Positions 25,383 to 33,529 of a stretch of 59,662 nt of DNA are shown here, in pieces. Location of the stretch: contig JAIMBL010000007.1 of the NCBI GenBank assembly GCA_023511615.1, forward strand, positions 1 through 59,662, given 5' to 3'. This stretch comes from Leptolyngbyaceae cyanobacterium HOT.MB2.61. Its GTDB lineage: Bacteria > Cyanobacteriota > Cyanobacteriia > Leptolyngbyales > Leptolyngbyaceae. Each line of letters begins with the position of its first letter. Position 1 is the first letter of the stretch. The position numbers and the translations under genes were made by a program. The notes below the pieces were generated by a model. It did not search any database and had not been told where the DNA came from. It worked only from the letters and a program-made list of their open reading frames with translations.

Positions 25383-25464
25383 GGGTCGGTGCCCGAGTGG
25401 TTAATGGGGGCGGACTGTAAATCCGCTGGCTATGCCTACGCTAGTTCGAATCTAGCCCGGCCCA
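25383..25464 (+). tRNA. tRNA-Tyr (anticodon GTA)
   Basis: Acceptor arms GGGTCGG and CCGGCCC pair (one T-G), the T-arm is GCTAG TTCGAAT CTAGC, and the anticodon arm GCGGA CTGTAAA TCCGC presents GTA. The long variable arm is right for a class II tRNA-Tyr. CCA is not encoded. Confidence 0.96.
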
Positions 25465-25568
25465 TCCACACCATCAGTGGTAAGTTCAGAGTTTTAAGTT
25501 TTGAGCTAGCTAACTTCAACTCAAAATTCATCACTCAAAGCTCATCACTCAAAACGCTTAACTTGATT

Positions 25569-25640
25569 GCCCTTGTAGCTCAGTGGTAGAGCACACCCTT
25601 GGTAAGGGTGAGGTCACGAGTTCAATCCTCGTCAAGGGCT
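25569..25640 (+). tRNA. tRNA-Thr (anticodon GGT)
   Basis: Acceptor arms GCCCTTG and CAAGGGC are complementary; the anticodon arm CACCC TTGGTAA GGGTG presents GGT; the T-arm contains TTCAATC. It lies 104 bp downstream of tRNA-Tyr on the same strand, and the two may be co-transcribed. Confidence 0.96.
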
Positions 25641-25858
25641 CTGAGTCATTTCAGCTTAGATTGGGTCATCTTCCCATCTGATTGGACGCGCTGCGACGCA
25701 CCTTCTGGTTCCAGCTTAAAGCCTACTCAACAACTTCCTGCGAGGACTGGACTGAGCGGTTAACACCTTTAGATACATTCCTGTTCCACAGCATGAAGGA
25801 TTGGTCTTAGATTCAGAGGTTTGATATTAGTTGTTAGGTAGGCAGTGGAAAAATCTCA

Positions 25859-27079
25859 GTGAGTGATCAGGTGCAAGAGCAACAAACCATTAATCAGAGG
25901 GACTTTTTATGGAATTTTTGGCCCGTTCTGCCCCTCTATCCCTTTGGCAGGCGGCGAACCCTTCGTCGGGAAGTGGTCAAGGGAACTATCTGGACGTTTG
26001 AGCAGGTTCAGGGAATTATGTATGTGGTTGTCCCCATTCGCATGACAGTGGTGAAACTGGATGCAGGAGGGTTGCTAGTCTATTCACCAGTTGCGTCAAC
26101 TCCTGAATGTATCCGACTGATGAATCAGCTGGTCGAGGTTCATGGCGATGTGAAATACATCATCCTGCCAACCATTTCGGGCCTGGAGCACAAGGTTTTT
26201 GTAGGCCCCTTCGCCAGAAAATTCCCCAAGGCGCAGGTCTTCGTCGCGCCGAATCAGTGGAGTTTTCCGCTCCAGTTGCCGCTGAGCTGGTTGGGGTTCC
26301 CTCTGGGGCGCACCCACGAGCTGCCAGAAGACAGTACCCAGGCTCCTTTTGGGGATGAGTTTGACTATGCAATGCTGGGGCCCATCCATTTAGGACCGGG
26401 GACGTTTGAGGAAATTGCTTTTCTCCATCGGCGATCGCGCACCCTACTGATAACCGATTCCGTGGTTTCAGTGCCTGAGGATCCACCTGAAATTGTGCAA
26501 CTGGATCCCTATCCCTTACTCTTTCACGCAAAGGATGAGGTATTCGATCAGGTTGAAGATAGCAAAGCAAGCCGCAGAAAGGGATGGCAGCGTATTTCCC
26601 TGTTTGCGTTTTACTTCCGTCCCAGTGCTGTCGAAACTATTCCATTAGGGCAGGCGTTTCGCGATGCTCACAATGCTCCCGATCGCTCCAGAAAGGCCTA
26701 TTTCGGGTTGTTTCCATTTAAGTGGAAAAAGAACTGGCACTTCTCATTTGAAGCGCTGCGGGGAGGTGGTCGCCTTTTTGTTGCCCCTATCCTGCAAACG
26801 TTGATCCTGAACCGGGCTCCCCAGGAAACGTTGGACTGGGCTTATCACGTTGCAACCTGGAATTTTCATCGCATTATCCCCTGCCATTTTGATGGCCCGA
26901 TTGAAGCAACTCCGCAACAGTTTCATCAGGCCTTTTCCTTTCTCAGGAAGGACGCCTCTAGAGACGGGCTGGATAAAATTAATTTTTCTCTTCCAGAGGA
27001 AGATTTTGAACTATTGAAGGAAATTGATGAGAAACTCAGCCAGCGGGGCATCGTGCCGCCACCTAGGGAAAAGGTGTAA
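25859..27079 (+). CDS. DUF4336 domain-containing protein
   Basis: 406 residues, resembling the DUF4336 family found across cyanobacteria and plants, which is distantly related to metallo-beta-lactamase fold proteins but without the full metal-binding HxHxDH motif. Visible family segments include RMTVVKLDAGGLLVYSPVAS, KYIILPTISGLEHKVFVGPF, RSRTLLITDSVVSVPEDPP and the C-terminal FHRIIPCHFDGPIEATP. No enzymatic function is established. The start is GTG with only a weak purine tract; the preceding gap holds the two tRNA genes. The small gene at 27193 follows in the same direction, 113 bp on. Confidence 0.88.
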   Translation: MSDQVQEQQTINQRDFLWNFWPVLPLYPFGRRRTLRREVVKGTIWTFEQVQGIMYVVVPIRMTVVKLDAGGLLVYSPVASTPECIRLMNQLVEVHGDVKYIILPTISGLEHKVFVGPFARKFPKAQVFVAPNQWSFPLQLPLSWLGFPLGRTHELPEDSTQAPFGDEFDYAMLGPIHLGPGTFEEIAFLHRRSRTLLITDSVVSVPEDPPEIVQLDPYPLLFHAKDEVFDQVEDSKASRRKGWQRISLFAFYFRPSAVETIPLGQAFRDAHNAPDRSRKAYFGLFPFKWKKNWHFSFEALRGGGRLFVAPILQTLILNRAPQETLDWAYHVATWNFHRIIPCHFDGPIEATPQQFHQAFSFLRKDASRDGLDKINFSLPEEDFELLKEIDEKLSQRGIVPPPREKV

Positions 27080-27192
27080 TTCTTTGTCAAGCAAATCTAA
27101 CAAAACATGTTTTCTGTAGCTTTAACTACAGGAAAGAATTTATAGTGAGAAAAGTAAGCAGTTGGTCAATGTTGAGTATTTTGTAGTGAACT

Positions 27193-27570
27193 ATGGCTAG
27201 TGCATTTCACTTTAATGATTTTGAGGCGAGGCATCAGGCAAATATGCTTGCTTCCCTGAGGCATCGTCTGGAAGTTGCCAGGAATACCAATAATTTTCAA
27301 TTGGTTGCCCTACTAGAACGAGAGCAAAAGCAAATTGAAGCTGATGCGGTAGATCGGGCCGCAGTTTCTCCAGGCTCCCGGTTGAAGAACTGGTGGAATC
27401 AACTGGTTGCAGCGATCGCCCACTTCAGTGATCTGCAAATCTGGCAAACTACTGATCGCTCCGGAGTGACCTGGTGGCACGCGCTTGATCCACGCACGGG
27501 TAAGGAAGTTTGCACTGATTCAGAAACTGAAATGCGGATCTGGATCGAAGAGAATTATTGGGAAGAATGA
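27193..27570 (+). CDS. Conserved hypothetical protein (125 aa)
   Basis: I do not recognise a named domain. The N-terminal half is a predicted coiled helix (LASLRHRLEVARNTNNFQLV, LLEREQKQIEADAV). The C-terminal half is rich in Trp (NWWNQLVAAI, LQIWQTTDRSGVTWWHALDP) and ends WIEENYWEE. The pattern of a helix followed by a compact Trp-rich domain resembles small cyanobacterial proteins of unknown role. No membrane segment. A hairpin with a T-run is about 95 bp after the stop codon. Confidence 0.75.
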   Translation: MASAFHFNDFEARHQANMLASLRHRLEVARNTNNFQLVALLEREQKQIEADAVDRAAVSPGSRLKNWWNQLVAAIAHFSDLQIWQTTDRSGVTWWHALDPRTGKEVCTDSETEMRIWIEENYWEE

Positions 27571-27663
27571 AGAGCTATAGGAGCAGTAGTCGATAGGTTG
27601 GTTAAAAAGGGTGTGATTGGCGTTTTCCTTTAACCTCGATCTTCAAAGCTTAAAGTTCAGATC

Positions 27664-27717
27664 CCCAACTTCTTTTAGAAGCACTATGCCAGCCTCGAAG
27701 AAGTTGGGAAATTTTTC
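27664..27717. terminator. Probable bidirectional terminator
   Basis: CCCAACTTCTT (27664-27674) and AAGAAGTTGGG (27698-27708) pair across a 23-base loop, followed by AAATTTTTC. It lies between the convergent 125-aa gene and the 88-aa gene. Confidence 0.55.
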
Positions 27718-27982
27718 AGGAACTGGGAGCACTGAAGCGTTTACTGACCCAACTGATGACCCCACTGAGAATGGCCCCTGCCATAAAGATGCCGATCGCA
27801 GGTGTAAATACAGGTTCCCAAAGTTTGTACCAGAGGTCAAGACCGAGGGGGACTCCGGCACTACGACCGATCAGGGCGATCGCCAGCCAAAAAAAGCTAA
27901 GCAACACCAGAAAGAGATCCACCATCAAAGCCAGGTTGAACCACTGAAGAAGCTTATCTTTCATGCCATACTTCTCAAACAT
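27716..27982 (-). CDS. Small membrane protein (88 aa)
   Basis: Two transmembrane helices are clear: NLALMVDLFLVLLSFFWLAI (about 16-35) and VFTPAIGIFMAGAILSGVIS (about 58-77), joined by a short loop (SAGVPLGLDLWYKLWEP). I believe similar two-helix proteins are widely conserved in cyanobacteria, but no function is known to me. An alternative start is the second ATG (residue 7), which follows GAG. It is convergent with the 125-aa gene and not clearly in an operon. Confidence 0.75.
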   Translation of the reverse strand: MFEKYGMKDKLLQWFNLALMVDLFLVLLSFFWLAIALIGRSAGVPLGLDLWYKLWEPVFTPAIGIFMAGAILSGVISWVSKRFSAPSS

Positions 27983-28020
27983 CCTCTAAGAATTTTCTCA
28001 CCAAAACTGGTAAAAATCGC

Positions 28021-28057
28021 AAAAAAGATGGCTGAATCTGAAGTCAGACCAGCCATC
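28021..28057 (-). terminator. Terminator for the 65-aa gene (minus strand)
   Basis: On the minus strand GATGGCTG pairs with CAGCCATC and is followed by six T residues. It lies 30 bp after the stop codon of the gene at 28087-28284. Confidence 0.8.
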
Positions 28058-28086
28058 AGCAGTGCCTGTTCATCGGTATTCAGCCT

Positions 28087-28284
28087 TTACCAGATTTTTC
28101 CTAATCCTGCTTCGGTGGGCAATTGTAGATTGTCAGGATCAACGTAGTGACAGACAGTACTGTTCATACAAATCAGTGCCCAACCAGCTCGGTCAATGTC
28201 CACCAGCTTATAGGATGTTTCTGGAATGAAAAATCCTTTGTGATTGCGGGTTTCTGGTTTTATCTCAATGTTCTCTACAATCAT
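28087..28284 (-). CDS. Small conserved hypothetical protein (65 aa)
   Basis: Starts at an ATG preceded by a strong GGAGGGAGG ribosome-binding tract and is followed by a good terminator, so it is very probably a real, separately transcribed gene. The sequence (IEIKPETRNHKGFFIPETSY, DIDRAGWALICMNSTVCHYV) has no membrane segment and two cysteines. I do not recognise a domain. Function unknown. Confidence 0.65.
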   Translation of the reverse strand: MIVENIEIKPETRNHKGFFIPETSYKLVDIDRAGWALICMNSTVCHYVDPDNLQLPTEAGLGKIW

Positions 28285-28694
28285 CGCTGCCTCCCTCCCT
28301 TATTAAGGAAGCAAAACGCTAGAAAGCCAAAACAAAGACTTATCCAGCCAATTAACTAAATCCTATCACTCGAATCTTATGGTGCCGATTAATTTATTTG
28401 ATTAAGTGTATCTTTGTATAAATTCCAAGGGTTATCTGGCGGTAGAAAATCAAGTATTTTTACATATAAATTTTCCAGAAAAGAAAACACTTACAGGGGT
28501 TTTCAGTTGAGTTTCAGCCACACTTTAAGAGGCTAGAAGCTGGCTTTAAGGGGCTAGGGGCTGAAGTGAGGTTTATGCGCTTGAAACTCACTGTATTTTT
28601 AGATTTCTTTCTCTTTAAATTAAATTTCTTTCTCTTTAAATTTCTTTCTCTAAGAGTTTGCTTTGAAGTTTGGAATAGCTGTAGGTTGAGCGAT
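28285..28694. other. AT-rich gap with tandem repeats, no gene seen
   Basis: Three tandem copies of roughly ATTTCTTTCTCTTTAAA lie at about 28602-28652. Two imperfect copies of CTTTAAGRGGCTAG lie at about 28523-28557. Repeat R7 (compare 52-92) spans about 28555-28594. The rest is AT-rich and would include the promoter of the 65-aa gene on the minus strand. Confidence 0.6.
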
Positions 28695-29162
28695 TCATTC
28701 GTTGCTGACAAAACCAGCGGGCTGAGGATTAGATGCTTCAATAGCCGCTTTAAGCGTATGCCAGGTCAATGTTGCGCACTTAATCCGCACGGGAAATTGA
28801 GAAACTCCTTGCATCACATTTAGTTTCCGCTGTTCAAATGGAAATTCCCCTTTACCCTGCATCATGTTTTGAAAGCGTTGCACCATGTCCAGCGCTTCTT
28901 CCAGGCTTTTGCCTTGTAGGGCTTCCGACATCAGGTCTGCGGATGCCATAGCGATCGCGCATCCTTCCCCTTCAAACTTCACGTCTTCGATGCGATCGCC
29001 CGTTTCATTGAGTTTTACGGTGAGTTCAATCGTGTCGCCACAGGAAGGGTTATGCCCCCTCTGGTAGCGATGGACTGGGTTCGTTTTTCCGCGGTGGCGG
29101 GGTTTTTTGTAGCGTTCCAGAATAACTTGTTGGTAGAGGTCTCGCAGATTATCCAGAGCCAT
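28695..29162 (-). CDS. sufU: SUF-type iron-sulfur scaffold (NifU/IscU family)
   Basis: 155 residues. The three cysteines that hold the nascent cluster are in NPSCGDTIEL (about residue 41), GEGCAIAMASADLMSEAL (about 66) and RIKCATLTWHTLKAAIEA (about 129). The intervening acidic residue after SCG and the longer insertion before the third cysteine favour the SufU branch over IscU. It would work with a SufS cysteine desulfurase or as a zinc-dependent sulfur shuttle; no other suf gene is in the window. An R3 repeat lies 43 bp upstream of the start. Confidence 0.9.
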   Translation of the reverse strand: MALDNLRDLYQQVILERYKKPRHRGKTNPVHRYQRGHNPSCGDTIELTVKLNETGDRIEDVKFEGEGCAIAMASADLMSEALQGKSLEEALDMVQRFQNMMQGKGEFPFEQRKLNVMQGVSQFPVRIKCATLTWHTLKAAIEASNPQPAGFVSNE

Positions 29163-29204
29163 GAATCGAATCGTTCAATATTGTTCATCCTTCTTCATCC
29201 TACC

Positions 29205-29326
29205 GGCTCTCCTGAGAGTTTGGGGATGAGCGACGCTTATCACCAAAACAAAATCAATATTTCAGGGATTTTGTTTGAGATGAAAGAGTAGCATAAGCTA
29301 CTCTTTCACCGGCAAGCTGGGAGAAC
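29205..29326 (+). repeat. MITE-like repeat R3, copy 3
   Basis: Left end GGCTCTCCTG, right end CTGGGAGAAC, with internal hairpins GCGACGC region and AGAGTAGCATAAGCTACTCT. It matches 22026-22146 closely. A further degenerate fragment of the left half appears at about 29346-29386. Confidence 0.85.
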
Positions 29327-29462
29327 CATCCTACCGAAGAACGTAAGCTCTCTTGAGGATTTGGAAATAAACGTCGCCGATTGCTCCAACAAAGCTCGCC
29401 TTCCAGAGAGTTTCTTGGGACTCAAGGTAGCACAGGATACTTTTTCCTATTACCAGGGGGGA

Positions 29463-29540
29463 TATAGCGATCCTATCTGGATTGTGAAAAGGGATTCCGC
29501 TGAAATCCCTTTTTACAAAGCCCTTTCCTTTAATAAATCA
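29463..29540 (+). repeat. Interspersed repeat R6, copy 2
   Basis: Nearly identical to 10962-11036: AGGGATTCCGCTGAAATCCC hairpin (one mismatch) followed by TTTTTACAAAGCCCTTTCC. No gene on the plus strand precedes it closely, so here it is a repeat rather than a needed terminator. The 29163-29711 gap holds only repeats and hairpins. Confidence 0.8.
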
Positions 29541-29581
29541 TTTAGTACTGCCATAGTTAGAGATCAAATAACCAGGCAATA

Positions 29582-29618
29582 AAACAAAAACCGCCCAAAA
29601 AGATAGAACTCTGGGCGG
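29582..29618 (-). terminator. Terminator for the zinc-ribbon gene (minus strand)
   Basis: CCGCCCA (29591-29597) pairs with TGGGCGG (29612-29618); on the minus strand the stem is followed by TTTTTGTTTT. It is about 100 bp downstream of the stop codon of 29712-29903. Confidence 0.7.
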
Positions 29619-29711
29619 CCAACTATTGTCTAGTTGTAACTACTTTGATACAGGTCACTGAAAGGCATTTGGGAGTAGGCTTTTTCCGCCCAAAATCACA
29701 TTTCTGACTTG

Positions 29712-29903
29712 TTATCGAACTGCTAGAGTTTTCACTGAATTAGATAATGGAGGCATTGTTAATCGAGACATTATTCGTTGGGAATCTCTGGTATCCAATG
29801 AGGGATCAGGCATTTCTTGCCAGCAATGGGGGCAGAACCAGTAGATTTGATTATGACGGGCATGACGTAGAAGCACTTCAGAACAGCAAGGACACGTATT
29901 CAT
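29712..29903 (-). CDS. Small zinc-ribbon protein (63 aa)
   Basis: The N-terminal half is a zinc ribbon: MNTCPCCSEVLLRH and IYWFCPHCWQEMP give two CxxC pairs about 20 residues apart. A basic tail follows. The ATG is preceded by an AGAGG ribosome-binding site, and a terminator lies downstream. I recall similar short proteins (NQIYWFC region) across cyanobacteria, but no function. Binding of nucleic acid or protein is the usual role of such ribbons. Confidence 0.75.
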   Translation of the reverse strand: MNTCPCCSEVLLRHARHNQIYWFCPHCWQEMPDPSLDTRDSQRIMSRLTMPPLSNSVKTLAVR

Positions 29904-30255
29904 ACAACGCCTCTTAAAGCAAGTTGGTTAAAACTCGTGTCAGCAAAATACAGACAACGAGGAAATTTAAATGAGTTGTTTTCTAATATAAATTAAGTAA
30001 AAAGTGGACACAATCAGGCCATTTTTAACCTCCTCTGAAAACTTCCCGATGAAAGGATAGGTATTGAGTGCCAGCGGCTACTCAGTTCACTGAGTCTATC
30101 TCAAGAGTGATGACACTATTATCAAGAGACTTTGCGGGATCAATATTTTCACCTGGGGCTGCAATCGATCAAGAACCAGAGGTTAAGACGGATGCTTCTA
30201 TGTTCCCTTAAAGATTTGTTGCGGGGATCAATTGTGTTAGAAGTGCATTACATCT
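29904..30255. other. Gap with no recognised content
   Basis: A 352-bp AT-rich gap between two leftward genes. I see no open frame with start signals, no repeat shared with the rest of the window and no strong hairpin. It presumably holds the promoter of the zinc-ribbon gene. Confidence 0.5.
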
Positions 30256-31470
30256 TTATAAGATGGGGTTTTCTTTGCTGAGTAATTCTGCTAGAGCATC
30301 CGCCAGGATTTTATACTGCTGTGGAGCGTTATAAAGTTGGGTCGAAACCCTGACTTTCCGGCTGGTTGAGGTGGGGTAGGGGATGATCGGAACTTCAATC
30401 TGGTAGCGATTGAGCAATTCGGCCTGTAGCTTTTGCGGGTTTCCCTCAGGCAAAGGCAACACGGCTAATGCACCGACCATTTCCTCCGGGCTTGGAGGTG
30501 CAATGTCGAGGGCTGTGCAAAGAGTCTGGCGGGCGGTGAGTGCTAACTGACGGTTGCTTGCCATTAGTTCGGGCCAGCCTCCGGGCAGCAAGGACCCCAT
30601 AAACCTGATGGCTTCAGGGACGCATAGATAAGCGGTTGGGTCGTCGGTGCCAGTCCAGTCAAATTCCAACTGAAAACGGGAGCGATCGCCCCTGGGAGAA
30701 TTTGCGCCATGACTGATAGTGAGAGGGCGAATGACTGTTTGGCGATCACGTTGCACATACAAAAATGCGGCTCCTTTGGGCGCGCATAACCATTTGTGGC
30801 AGTTTCCTGTGTAGTAAGTTGCTCCCAAATCCTTCAAATTCAACGGCACCATTCCGGGGGCGTGAGCCCCATCCACTAGGGTTTCAATGCCCCTCTGAGC
30901 CATCTCTTGAACCAGTTGGGCGATGGGAAACACCAATCCAGTCTGGCTCACCACATGGTCGAACAAGGCGAGCCGGGTTCTGGCTGAAACGCCCTGCAAA
31001 ACTGCCTCAACTACCTCGGTTGGAGAGTGGATCGGAAAGGGAACATTGGCTACAACCACTCGCAACCCATACCGGTCTGCAACATAGTTCAGCGCATTGC
31101 GACAGGCATTGTACTCCTGATTGGTGGTTAATAACTCGTCTCCCGGCTCAAATTGAAGCGACTTCAGCACGGTGTTCACTGCCGTTGTTGCATTCGGCAC
31201 AAAGACCAGATCTGCCGGATCAGCCCCAACAAAGGCAGCCAGTTCACTACGAGCACTATCTAAGAGGGCTTCATAATCTCGGTCAAAAAATTGAAGGGGT
31301 TGCCGTTCTAAGCGATCGCGTAGCCGCCGCTGGGCCTCCAGGACAGGCACCGGACAGGCTCCAAAAGAACCATGATTGAGAAAAATAATATCCGGATCTA
31401 GCAGCCAGTGGACATGGTAGGAAGAGCCAGATTTCGGGCTGTTAGCGTTCAACAATGGATAATCAATCAC
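30256..31470 (-). CDS. Class V (isopenicillin N epimerase-like) PLP aminotransferase
   Basis: About 404 residues of the class V aminotransferase family, closest in appearance to isopenicillin N epimerase/cysteine desulfurase-like enzymes. The start NHGSFGACPVPVLEAQRRLR is a family hallmark; the PLP lysine is in YTGNCHKWLCAPKGAAFLYV; GIETLVDGAHAPG carries the cofactor-binding Asp. The substrate is unknown. The frame runs back through tRNA-Asn, whose translation is meaningless. I place the start at the GTG at 31470, which has GGAG (the tRNA 3' end) eight bases before it. Confidence 0.85.
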   Translation of the reverse strand: MIDYPLLNANSPKSGSSYHVHWLLDPDIIFLNHGSFGACPVPVLEAQRRLRDRLERQPLQFFDRDYEALLDSARSELAAFVGADPADLVFVPNATTAVNTVLKSLQFEPGDELLTTNQEYNACRNALNYVADRYGLRVVVANVPFPIHSPTEVVEAVLQGVSARTRLALFDHVVSQTGLVFPIAQLVQEMAQRGIETLVDGAHAPGMVPLNLKDLGATYYTGNCHKWLCAPKGAAFLYVQRDRQTVIRPLTISHGANSPRGDRSRFQLEFDWTGTDDPTAYLCVPEAIRFMGSLLPGGWPELMASNRQLALTARQTLCTALDIAPPSPEEMVGALAVLPLPEGNPQKLQAELLNRYQIEVPIIPYPTSTSRKVRVSTQLYNAPQQYKILADALAELLSKENPIL

Positions 31471-31478
31471 TTTTTCAA

Positions 31479-31550
31479 CTCCCCAGGCAGGATTCGAACC
31501 TGCGACCAATCGGTTAACAGCCGACCGCTCTACCACTGAGCTACTGAGGA
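31479..31550 (-). tRNA. tRNA-Asn (anticodon GTT)
   Basis: On the minus strand, acceptor arms TCCTCAG and CTGGGGA pair (one G-T), the anticodon loop CTGTTAA presents GTT, and the T-arm contains GGTTCGAATCC. Its 3' end is 8 bp from the proposed start of the aminotransferase gene, which is read in the same direction. Confidence 0.95.
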
Positions 31551-31788
31551 ACGCTTAACATTGCGAATCCCATGGTATCGATAATTTGGATCGTTTGACA
31601 AGACTTTTTTGAAGAGTCGTTCAAAAAAACTGACACAAGTCATCATGAACGGTGTACAGCGTCACAAGTAAAAATAAGGGAGTCGGGGGAATCGAGGGGT
31701 TTATTTTCAAGTCAGGTAAGAATTAAGTAGCCATTATGAATGGCGTACAGCCGACCCCTCCTTTCAAGTACACCTACCTGCTTATCCC

Positions 31789-32337
31789 TTAATGCTTACC
31801 AAAACGGAGCTGGGTTAGACGTTTCTGTGCCACTGGGTCAAGGGAGTGGGCCAGAAAGCGACTGGAGGACTTGCGGACGGGCTTTTGTCTGCGCTGCACC
31901 CGGCGATGAACGTTTTCCACATCCGAGGCTAACTGCTCTGCGGACATCCATTCCGCTCCATACCCCACCACGGTTAGCTGCTGAGCCCGATCAGAAGTTG
32001 CCACAATTAAGCGCTGGTGGAACTTACGAACATCGTGCCGGAAAGCAGCACAGGTTTTTTCAATATAGGTATCTGCGGTTTGCCCAAAATCGGTGTAACA
32101 AACACAGAGGTTGGGAGTAATTACTTCCCGGTTGCTGGAGGCTTCTCGATACTGGGAATCAAACACCAGTTGAGTATCATATCCCTGAAATGCACTGTAG
32201 TTAGCCAGAATCTCAATCAGACGGCGGCGGGCCTCCTCCAGACCGTTGCGATCGCGCACTCGCCTCAGGTCAGGCCATGCTCCGACGACGTTGTAGCCGT
32301 CTACTAAAAACAGTGACTGTGGAGAGGGGCGTGGCAT
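31789..32337 (-). CDS. NYN domain protein (YacP/Rae1-like ribonuclease)
   Basis: 182 residues of the YacP-like NYN (PIN-fold) family, related to Bacillus Rae1, a ribosome-associated endoribonuclease. The first conserved aspartate is in LFLVDGYNVVGAW (about 9-21); ARRRLIEILANYSAF, QLVFDSQYRE, VCYTDFGQTADTYIEK and LIVATSDRAQQ supply the other acidic positions. The C-terminus is basic. The cyanobacterial role is not established, but RNA cleavage is likely. It is 89 bp downstream of the ABC ATPase gene in the same direction. Confidence 0.88.
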   Translation of the reverse strand: MPRPSPQSLFLVDGYNVVGAWPDLRRVRDRNGLEEARRRLIEILANYSAFQGYDTQLVFDSQYREASSNREVITPNLCVCYTDFGQTADTYIEKTCAAFRHDVRKFHQRLIVATSDRAQQLTVVGYGAEWMSAEQLASDVENVHRRVQRRQKPVRKSSSRFLAHSLDPVAQKRLTQLRFGKH

Positions 32338-32426
32338 AGCCTGAATGCAATAACCCTGAAACTTTAAGATGGCATAAGTACAAATTCCTCACTACTTCAA
32401 TCATCACACATCTTGGTGAAGAAACG

Positions 32427-33119
32427 TTACAAAATCCCTGCTTGCATCAGTCTTTGTCGCAGGTGTTGAGGATTCCCCTGATCGACGACCTTACCCTGCT
32501 CCAACAGAAAGGCTCCATCACAGTAATCCAGTTCACCCAGGCGATGGGTTACCCAGAGGGCAGTTAGCCCCCGACTCTTTACCAGGTGCTGAACCTGTTC
32601 AACCAGGTCCAGTTGGCTGTCAGGATCTAGCAGAGCGGTGGGTTCATCCAGCAACAGCACTTTAGAGTGGCGGGCAATCGCTCCCGCGATCGCCACCCGT
32701 TGTTTCTGGCCGCCACTGAGGGCATAGATCGGGCGTCTTTGCAAGTTCAGCAAATTCACCGCATCCAAAGCTTCTTCAACCCGCTGGCGAATCTGGTGAG
32801 GCGGCAAACGCTCATCTACCAGCCCAAACGCGACATCCGCTCCCACCGTAGGCATTACCAGTTGGTGATCGGGATTTTGAAACACAAACCCAATGGGAGA
32901 CAGGCTGTGAATCTTGCCAGCCTGGGGTTGGAGCAAACCTGCCAACAGTTTCAAAAGGGTCGATTTGCCACTGCCGTTGCTACCCAGCAACATCCAAAAT
33001 TCACCCTCTGGCACCTCTAATGAGCAGGCATCGAGAACGGTGTCTCCCTTGTACCAGCTAAAGCAGAGGTTCTCGACCTGGATGGCTGAGCGATCAGTGC
33101 GAACAGAGGATGAGGTCAT
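32427..33119 (-). CDS. ABC transporter ATP-binding protein (CbiO/EcfA type)
   Basis: 230 residues. Walker A is GSNGSGKSTLLKLLAG (about 43-58), the Q-loop is FVFQNPDHQLVMPTV, the signature is LSGGQKQRVAIAGAIA (about 140-155) and Walker B is KVLLLDEPTALLDPDSQ. The Q-loop form NPDHQ is typical of energy-coupling-factor ATPases for metal or vitamin uptake. No ECF transmembrane or substrate-binding partner is adjacent, so the substrate is unknown. Its ATG overlaps the stop of the upstream 89-aa gene by four bases, showing translational coupling. Confidence 0.9.
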   Translation of the reverse strand: MTSSSVRTDRSAIQVENLCFSWYKGDTVLDACSLEVPEGEFWMLLGSNGSGKSTLLKLLAGLLQPQAGKIHSLSPIGFVFQNPDHQLVMPTVGADVAFGLVDERLPPHQIRQRVEEALDAVNLLNLQRRPIYALSGGQKQRVAIAGAIARHSKVLLLDEPTALLDPDSQLDLVEQVQHLVKSRGLTALWVTHRLGELDYCDGAFLLEQGKVVDQGNPQHLRQRLMQAGIL

Positions 33120-33385
33120 TCTACAAGGGCAGCAAAACCGGGAGGTCTGCCGGAAGAAGTGGCGGTACTGGATTTTTCAGCCACCTGGACCGCAGATATT
33201 TCACTGCTTAACACACTAACCTTTTTTCCCACCTGTTGCTCACAGGTCAACTCCAGCACTTTAGTACTGCCAGACGAAATTGCTTCGACAACTTGTTTAT
33301 AGACAGCTTCCGCATCTTCGGCAGCTTTACGCTGGACAGATAGGGTCACAGGGGTACTCTTCAACGTGATATCGATAATGAACAT
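33116..33385 (-). CDS. Conserved hypothetical protein (89 aa), coupled to the ABC ATPase
   Basis: Starts MFIIDITLKSTPVTLSVQRK and contains DAEAVYKQVVEAISSGSTKVLELTCE, which looks like a beta-beta-alpha-beta core with an amphipathic helix. The C-terminal part is a low-complexity Ser/Thr stretch. It is probably cytoplasmic. I do not recognise a named family, although similar short proteins occur next to ABC ATPases in cyanobacteria as I recall. The four-base overlap with the following gene (ATGA) makes a two-gene operon certain in arrangement. Confidence 0.75.
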   Translation of the reverse strand: MFIIDITLKSTPVTLSVQRKAAEDAEAVYKQVVEAISSGSTKVLELTCEQQVGKKVSVLSSEISAVQVAEKSSTATSSGRPPGFAALVE

Positions 33386-33417
33386 GCGCAGAGTAAGTCA
33401 CAAAACCAACTCCTAGT

Positions 33418-33515
33418 ATCGCAAATCTCACTACTCGACGTGTGGATCTCTTGATTACCTGGATGATTTATCTCAATACGGAAAATCGCAAATCTCACTA
33501 CTCGACGTGTGGATC
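33418..33515. repeat. Perfect 31-bp direct repeat pair
   Basis: The same 31 bases, containing AATCTCACTACTCGACG and ending GTGGATC, occur at 33418-33448 and at 33485-33515, 67 bp apart. The pair lies upstream of the 89-aa/ABC operon on the minus strand and could be duplicated promoter or operator DNA. Confidence 0.85.
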
Positions 33516-33529
33516 AGGGACAAAGACTG

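Noticed and set aside
25389-25589. Open frame across tRNA-Tyr
   Set aside because: It translates tRNA sequence; the tRNA fold is complete.
31471-31536. N-terminal extension of the aminotransferase
   Set aside because: These 22 residues are tRNA-Asn sequence read in frame; the GTG at 31470 is the first plausible start after it.
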